Made by a program: the position numbers and the translations under genes. Positions 58,718 to 64,000 of a stretch of 64,000 bases of DNA are shown piece by piece (positions within the stretch are counted from its first letter, which is position 1; each line of letters begins with the position of its first letter). The stretch is from Gaertneriomyces semiglobifer. Lineage: Eukaryota > Chytridiomycota > Chytridiomycetes > Spizellomycetales > Spizellomycetaceae. The stretch is taken from assembly GCA_025558075.1 (NCBI GenBank), contig JAHLKF010000004.1, forward strand, positions 930,001 to 994,000, written 5' to 3'. The notes beneath the pieces are model-generated. The model was not told where the DNA came from. It did no database searches and saw only the letters and a program-made list of their open reading frames with translations.

Positions 58718-59842
58718 ATGCAAGTTCCACCGCCATTACCCGCTCGAAACAGGTCAACTCGCCAAGAAACGGACCACCGTCACCAACGAGAAGAAGACGT
58801 CCCACCACCGGTACTACCTAGTCGACACCACCCGCCTTCGCGGTCTCACTCTGATACACATGAAGTTCCTCCAAGCGTTCCTGTAGAAAGACGGTTAGAA
58901 GAAATCGAGGGGTTACCCGCCCCGCCCCGTCCGACTTCTGAAATCACAAAAGAAAAGGAGACGGTTGTGGATGGAGTCACAACCTCGTTGGGTGGATCTG
59001 GAGGTGTGGATTTAAATGAAGGAAGGGATAACAACGATGAGGTGGGGTATCCTAGTATCCCACGGTCGAGGACTAAAGCCATGGAAGCGTTCAATCAGGA
59101 GGAAGAAACGACACAACAGGCGTTAACTTTGCCACCGCCACCGTATAATCCTTATATCGTCCTGAATGGGACGGACGGGAGTGAGACCTTTGCGGAACCG
59201 TCACGGGTGGGACGTGATATTATTACTGGTGCGAGTGCTGGTGCTGGTGCGGGACAGACGACGACGAAAGCGGGGTCGAGTGTCACGAGATGGGAGGATG
59301 TGGGGACACTGGTTGCGGTAGGGAGTTCGGGGGTTCCGTTTACACCTGCCCCACCACCGCCATCACCACATTCCAACAACAATAGCAACAACAACAACAG
59401 TAATAATCACAACAACAGCACACTTTCAAATTCGACATTCCCACCCGTCCAATACCCCACAGTCCCCAACCCCTTCTCCCACCTCCCCCCACCCACTCCC
59501 ACCCACTACCTCATCGAACACGAACCCTCCCTCACTCCCTTCCCACCCACATCCAAACGGCACAAACTCAGCACCCTCCTCTCCTCCTCCTCCACACCCA
59601 CATTCAAACGCTGCACACTCTCACTCACACACACACATCTCGTCATGACGCATGATCATAAAGTCGAGACATATACCTTGAAACACGCGCAGATTGCGCC
59701 GCCGAGAACGGGGTATGGGGATATGCATAGGTGGGTGGTGTGTGTGAGGTTGGTGAGTGGCAAACAGGTGGTGGTGAGTTTTGAGAGTGAGGAAGTGAGG
59801 GAGAGGTGGAAGATTGCGTTGAGGTGTCTTTTGGCATCTTAA
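58718..59842 (+). CDS. Proline-rich adaptor-like protein with C-terminal PH-like domain
   Basis: Single exon from the ATG at 58718, 374 residues. The N-terminus begins MQVPPPLPARNRS, a typical class of SH3 ligand (PPPLPxR); further VPPPVLPSR and PPAPPRP motifs follow, and LPPPPYNPY adds a PPxY. A poly-Asn tract lies at about 220-235. The last 80 residues (from TFKRCTLSLTHTHLVMTHD to RERWKIALRCLL) have the strand pattern and final amphipathic helix with Trp expected of a PH domain. It may link a membrane lipid or protein to SH3 and WW partners. Codon choice flips sharply within the gene. Confidence 0.7.
   Translation: MQVPPPLPARNRSTRQETDHRHQREEDVPPPVLPSRHHPPSRSHSDTHEVPPSVPVERRLEEIEGLPAPPRPTSEITKEKETVVDGVTTSLGGSGGVDLNEGRDNNDEVGYPSIPRSRTKAMEAFNQEEETTQQALTLPPPPYNPYIVLNGTDGSETFAEPSRVGRDIITGASAGAGAGQTTTKAGSSVTRWEDVGTLVAVGSSGVPFTPAPPPPSPHSNNNSNNNNSNNHNNSTLSNSTFPPVQYPTVPNPFSHLPPPTPTHYLIEHEPSLTPFPPTSKRHKLSTLLSSSSTPTFKRCTLSLTHTHLVMTHDHKVETYTLKHAQIAPPRTGYGDMHRWVVCVRLVSGKQVVVSFESEEVRERWKIALRCLLAS
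59384..59419 (+). repeat. AAC/AAT trinucleotide repeat encoding poly-Asn
   Basis: An imperfect run of AAC and AAT triplets inside the PH-like gene, encoding Asn with a few Ser and His. Confidence 0.75.
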
Positions 59843-60174
59843 GTTTGCTCCCTCTCTCGTGCGATGTGTTGGTGTGCGTGAAAAGAACTTGGTTTGTATA
59901 TATTCTGTGTTTGTGGTTGTGGGATGGGGTTTCAATATACAACGCCAGATTTGCGGTTACAGTGTCTGCAGAGATGTTTGAGGTATATATATTTATAAAT
60001 TATATTGTACCATCCATCCATGCCACGCAAACCGTGTTTCTCAAAGTTTAAGCGGACGGGGTGTCGACGCCACAATCTTCCAAAAAAAAGAAACAACCGA
60101 GCGGACACTCAAGAGAGAGAGACACACACACAAGAGAAGAGGAGAGACAGAACGTAGCGAAACACCCAACAAAA
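59843..60174. other. Intergenic region between convergent PH-like and WD40 genes
   Basis: TA-rich 3' flank (tatatatatttataaattatatt near 59980-60005), then a purine-rich run with GAGA and CACA repeats (60110-60140). Nothing else recognised. Confidence 0.5.
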
Positions 60175-62047
60175 TCACCGATTCTTCCCCACCCCCCACA
60201 CCTTAACCGTAAAATCCGCCGAACAACTCGCCAACACACCCACCCCCCAATCCACGGCATACACTCTATCCCCATGTCCTTCCAACCTCTGGACCAACGC
60301 GCCTCCACCGCCTTCTGTCACTGCATACACATAGACACATGCATCTGCCGATCCGGTGGCTAACAGCATCTCACTGCCGGTGTTGGATGGGTTGACACTA
60401 TTCGAGAGTGATCGTGGATTGGTTGTGAGTGGGGTGTAGTCGTTTGCGTAGTCGTTTGCACCATGGTGGTGGTGGTGGTGATGGTGGGAAGTAGTGGATG
60501 TGTGAGGTTGCCACGCGCTCTTAATCGGCCAGTTCTTGTTTTTGGACCCTTTGAGAGCGCAGAGAAGACGGTAGTCCGTGTTGTGGGTGGGAAGCGGGTG
60601 TGTGCCGCGATCGAACACGCGCAGTAAATTATCATACGAATTCACCGCGCAGAACCTGTCCGGTGCCGTTATGGTAGTTGTTGTAGTTGTAGATGTCGTG
60701 GTTGTGGGTGCGGTTGTGGGTGCGGTTGTGGGTGTTTCGAGAGGAGTGGTTGGGTAGATGGAAATATGCGAGATGGGTTTTTTGGTTGGGGAGACGAGAA
60801 AGGGGGTGAGGAGGGGTTGCGTGGGTGAGCGGATGTCCCAGGTTTTGAGGTACCCCGAACTGTCGCCGGTGAGAATGAGAGAGGGGTGGGAGGGGGAGGG
60901 GGAAGAGCATACGTGGAGGGTGTTGATCATAGAGTCGTTGTGGATGGTGTGGGCGGGTGTGGACGTGCGTCGGTCGTGTAGGGAAAGGATGTTGCGGGAT
61001 GTGCCCGAGTAAAATACATTCCTATCTAGAAAACGTATGAACGTTTAGTATGAGCTCCTTTTGTCACGTCCAACGGCATCGGTCCGTAAGATGTACATCC
61101 CACACGCGCATGAACACGCTTTCACACCCATTCCACCAAAACAAAAAAAGACATATGCATTTTACTAGTGTCAACTCACCTCCCCCATCAAACGCCACAC
61201 ACTGCACAAACCCCTCCGTCTGCCAACTCCCCACCATCTTCCCCACCTCCACATCCCAAACCTTACACGTCTGATCATAAGCGCCACTCAACAACTCGCG
61301 CTCATCACGACTCCAGCTTACATCGCTGACATTCAATCCATGTTTTTTGAGGGTGTAGACTTCTTTGTGGGTGGATGTGTCCCAGATTTTGATGGTTTTG
61401 TCAAAGGAGCCGGTGGCGAGGAGGTGGGAGGAGGGAGAGAATCGGAGGGTGTAGATGGCGCCTAGGTGACCCTGTTTGGTTGAAAAAAGTGGGTTAAAAG
61501 AGGTTTGGGTTGGTTGAATGTGGTTTTTTTGATGGGTGGGTTCAACACACACAACGCTCTTCGGTCTACTCGTTTTGTTCTCCGTACTGTGAAAACCTCC
61601 TCATTCACAACACGCGCACACACACACACCCATGAACCCTCCAACGCAAAACGCACACCACCCAATCAGCGTCCAAACCGCTCTCCCAAAACCCAAACCG
61701 AAACCCGAAACGCACACACACAAACAACACAAACCACACTCAACACATACCTTCAACTCATACTTCACCCACCACCTCCTCTCCTCCCTCCGATCCACCT
61801 GCACACCCTCACCCTCACCCTGCACACCCTCCACCACCTCCCCACCACTCACACCCCCACTCGCACTATCACCATCCACACCCAGATCATCAATCAAAAA
61901 CACCTTCTCCCGCTTCTTCACCACCCCACCATACCGCACAGATAAATCATACAACGATTTTTTGAGCAGGATGTTCTCTTTTTCGAGGGTTTCGATACGG
62001 TGTTTGAGACGGAGGGTTTGTGTGCGTTCTTTCTCTTTTTCGTCCAT
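60175..62047 (-). CDS. WD40-repeat protein with N-terminal coiled coil
   Basis: Three exons on the minus strand (62047-61751, 61471-61180, 61025-60175) give about 479 residues. A coiled coil (about 8-40, RIETLEKENILLKKSLYDL) and a Gly/Glu-rich linker precede the WD repeats. The first clear blades read GHLGAIYTLRFSPSSHLLAT, SFDKTIKIWD, AYDQTCKVWD, then SGYLKTWD and finally VLASCSADFTVKVWG. Thr/Pro (TTAPTTAP), Ser/Pro and eight-His insertions interrupt the propeller, with the His run at about 60459-60482. The intron between exons 1 and 2 is long (279 nt). The family within WD40 proteins is not clear; a scaffold role is inferred. Confidence 0.83.
61611..61631. repeat. CA microsatellite in WD40 intron 1
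   Basis: A run of CA dinucleotides within the first intron of the WD40 gene. Confidence 0.7.
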
Positions 62048-62854
62048 GGTGTGTGGGTTTTTCTTACGTCTTCTTACTTTGTCTGAGTTCGTCTGACTTT
62101 CTTTCTTACTTGCTCCCGTACTTCGTCTTTTGTACTTTGTCTTGACAGGCTTTTTGTTACGACATTGGATGCGGTACGGGTTCTCAGATAGTGGTTGTAA
62201 ACGTTCTCCTTTTCCCCAACACACACACACACCCCGTTTTCTAAAGCCCGGATCCTATCCTACCCCACAAACCAACGTTAGCAGATAAAATGGGTGTGCC
62301 GTGCATGATAATCTCAACAGTTTGTCACAGCAGTTGCGCACCTAGTAAGTAATCGATAACACACCTGACGCGGGCGTCGGCGGAAACGCGAACACTGTCA
62401 ACATCCAGATCCAAAGCTGAAATATATAACCAGAGAGAAGAGAGAAGGTCTCTCGTTGATGTTTTCTGTGAGGGGGGAATGTGTGATGCTTAATATGTGT
62501 TTGTATTTGGTTATAATGGTTGGTCTGCGAGACGGGGGTGAGATACATATATATTTAGATAGATACGCTTTCTTTCTTTTTTTCTTTTTGGTTGTTGGAT
62601 TCTCTTTCGGGCCCTACGAGAGAGTGGGGTTGGGGTCTTGTCGCAAAGGGGGGATAAGGATAGGAGGATGTGCATGGTGGTCGGGAGTCCAATCGGAAAA
62701 GTAGATGGTGCGATTTCGTGGTCCCCCAAAGAAACTTCAACGGGTTTGGAAAAGTGTCATGATATCCGGGTGCGTTGAAGCTCGCGCAAGATAGACACCG
62801 GGGAGAGAGGGAGATAGAGAGGCACTCAACACTCAAACAAGGACAGATTTTTGG
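62048..62854. other. WD40 upstream region and 3' flank of the Hsp20-like gene
   Basis: 807 bp with no convincing gene. It contains a CA run at about 62219-62233 and a T-rich run near 62565-62590. Short frames on both strands lack any family resemblance. Confidence 0.5.
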
Positions 62855-63814
62855 TTACGCCACATCCGACCTCGCAATACTGATACACAACACGCCACCC
62901 CTCACACTCGCTCTCACACTCTTCAAATCCGCATCCTCTGGCATGGGCACCCTAATCCCCATCTGCTCATCACTCCCCGCCACCCCAACCTCCCTCGCAT
63001 CATCAAACACAAAAACTTGGAGGGTCTGACTGGGACTCGTGCCACGGGGTAAGAGGGTCGTGATGGTGTATTTCTGGGGATGGGTGGTGAGGAGGTGGTA
63101 AGAGGGTGGGAGTGGGGAGGAAGGGAGGGTGGTGGAGTGTTGTGTGTAGAGCGGTGTGGCGTCGATAGCGGGTGGTGGATGGGATGTGTCGGTGTTGGCG
63201 GGTGGAGAGGAGTGACGACGGGTGCTTGTATTTGCGTTTGATGAAGATGTGTTGGATGGACGGAGAAAGGACATAAAGGGGAGGTTGGGCACCGAGTTGC
63301 GACGGGACCGGGTGTGTGCGGCTGCATGGGTGGGGTTGGAGAGAGGGTGTAGACGGTTGTTGTTGGGCGGGGATGGAGAGTTATTGTTGTTGTTGTTGTT
63401 GTTGTGTCGCAGGGAGGGCGTGCTTGCTCGTGATGCGAGTCGTCTATCGTGTGTATCAGAATGCTGTCGTGACGATGGCGTGTCCTCACTCTGCGACCGC
63501 CCCGTGTTGGATGTTGTTGACTGTGGTTCTTGGTGATGGCTTTCTGCCGCTGCTGCAGATGCAGACGCCACAGGCTCGTCGTTGAGGAGAATACTGGGCA
63601 CGACCACTTCGCGGATGTAGATACCCGGTTTGTTTTCTTTCAGATCGTCATCGTCGTCAAAGGTTTCCGAACCATTGTGCGAGTTGGTATCGTTGTTGCT
63701 GTTGTTGTGGGTGTGGGTGTCGTCGTCTTCTGGAGCCAAGGAGTTTTTGAGGTTGGACATGGACCGCCGAATCCGACGGAGGAGACGACGGGAGGATGTC
63801 GCAATGTAGGACAT
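62855..63814 (-). CDS. Hsp20/alpha-crystallin-like protein with long disordered N-terminus
   Basis: Single exon, 319 residues from the ATG at 63814. The first 215 residues are disordered: an Arg-rich start (SSRRLLRRIRRS), a DDD/Asn/His-rich stretch, and a poly-Asn run. The C-terminal 95 residues look like an alpha-crystallin domain: YTITTLLPRGTS, LQVFVFDD, VPMPEDADLKSVRASVRGGVLCISI, the last matching the usual (D)xxxIxAxxxNGVLxIxxPK strand pair. The end is short (ARSDVA) and lacks the IXI/V tail used for oligomerisation. A small heat-shock-like or p23-like role is possible; an unusual N-terminus makes stress chaperoning uncertain. Confidence 0.7.
   Translation of the reverse strand: MSYIATSSRRLLRRIRRSMSNLKNSLAPEDDDTHTHNNSNNDTNSHNGSETFDDDDDLKENKPGIYIREVVVPSILLNDEPVASASAAAAESHHQEPQSTTSNTGRSQSEDTPSSRQHSDTHDRRLASRASTPSLRHNNNNNNNNSPSPPNNNRLHPLSNPTHAAAHTRSRRNSVPNLPFMSFLRPSNTSSSNANTSTRRHSSPPANTDTSHPPPAIDATPLYTQHSTTLPSSPLPPSYHLLTTHPQKYTITTLLPRGTSPSQTLQVFVFDDAREVGVAGSDEQMGIRVPMPEDADLKSVRASVRGGVLCISIARSDVA
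63387..63405. repeat. GTT trinucleotide repeat (poly-Asn on minus strand)
   Basis: Consecutive TTG/GTT triplets within the Hsp20-like gene, encoding an Asn run on the coding strand. Confidence 0.75.
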
Positions 63815-64000
63815 CTCTTCTATGTGCGTGCAGTGCGTGCGTGCAGTTGCGTGCGAGTGGGGTTGAACGGTGATGCGAACCAACGAAGCGATGAAGACCG
63901 AGAGTGCTTGTACCGATGTGTCGCTCGACTGTGTTGTGCCTTGGAAGACCGAGAATCCCGAGGACGACCGATTTTACAGGAGGTAGAAGAGTAAAAGGGC
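63815..64000. other. Upstream region of the Hsp20-like gene at window edge
   Basis: 186 bp of GC-rich sequence running to the window end. No heat-shock element (inverted GAA/TTC triplets) is obvious in this short piece. Confidence 0.4.

Noticed and set aside
57991..58821. 276-codon plus-strand frame before the PH-like gene
   Set aside because: Composed of Arg-rich repeat translation and overlaps the start of a better-supported gene in another frame.

Overview
The window looks like nuclear DNA of a filamentous or zoosporic fungus. Genes lie densely on both strands and are cut by short GT-AG introns, mostly 55-75 nt, some with a visible TACTAAC-like branch site. Fungal hallmarks include a giant chitin synthase with an N-terminal myosin motor, a Zn2Cys6 transcription factor, a DUF1769 protein and a CBM21 amylase. 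A GATA-finger BET protein, a CRIB-MST kinase and kelch/SH3 membrane proteins fit an early-diverging (chytrid-like) lineage better than Dikarya, but that placement is inference.

Layout. 0-6 kb: a secreted Thr-rich protein, then two membrane kelch proteins tail to tail, one ending in a cytoplasmic SH3 domain. 6-8 kb: a gene-poor gap. 8-22 kb: bromodomain-GATA-NET chromatin protein, membrane acyltransferase-3, an 884-residue protein with four copies of an unrecognised module, class V-type chitin synthase, a small orphan. 22-31 kb: P450, a KEN-box orphan, RING-H2 ligase, secreted amylase, intracellular-type LysM protein. 32-43 kb: DUF1769, three-RRM protein, class III CoA-transferase, RNR large subunit, oligopeptidase B. 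43.5-47.4 kb: a SET protein with an awkward 3' half, then a gene-poor tract with a retrotransposon-like remnant and a 93-bp direct repeat. 47.4-56.4 kb: CRIB-MST kinase, membrane-anchored DPBB/expansin-like protein, J-domain multi-pass membrane protein, Zn2Cys6 regulator. 56.7-64 kb: low-complexity proteins (PPxY, proline-rich/PH-like, WD40, Hsp20-like).

Cell-wall and surface themes recur (chitin synthase, expansin-like, kelch ectodomains, mucin-like protein), as do signalling adaptors (SH3, PPxY, proline-rich ligands, CRIB kinase). Many genes are in divergent pairs sharing a promoter: P450/KEN orphan, RING/amylase, LysM/DUF1769, RRM/CoA-transferase, oligopeptidase/SET, expansin-like/J-protein, PPxY/PH-like.

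The most unusual signals are: (1) an exon-by-exon switch in synonymous codon choice from C-ending at the 5' end to G/T-ending at the 3' end, seen in genes after about 53.6 kb; (2) the four-copy module of the 884-residue protein; (3) the CRIB-MST kinase and the bromodomain-GATA-NET architectures; (4) stop-free introns of length 3n that disguise themselves as coding sequence. Exon boundaries were placed by hand from splice consensus and phase; no database search was run.
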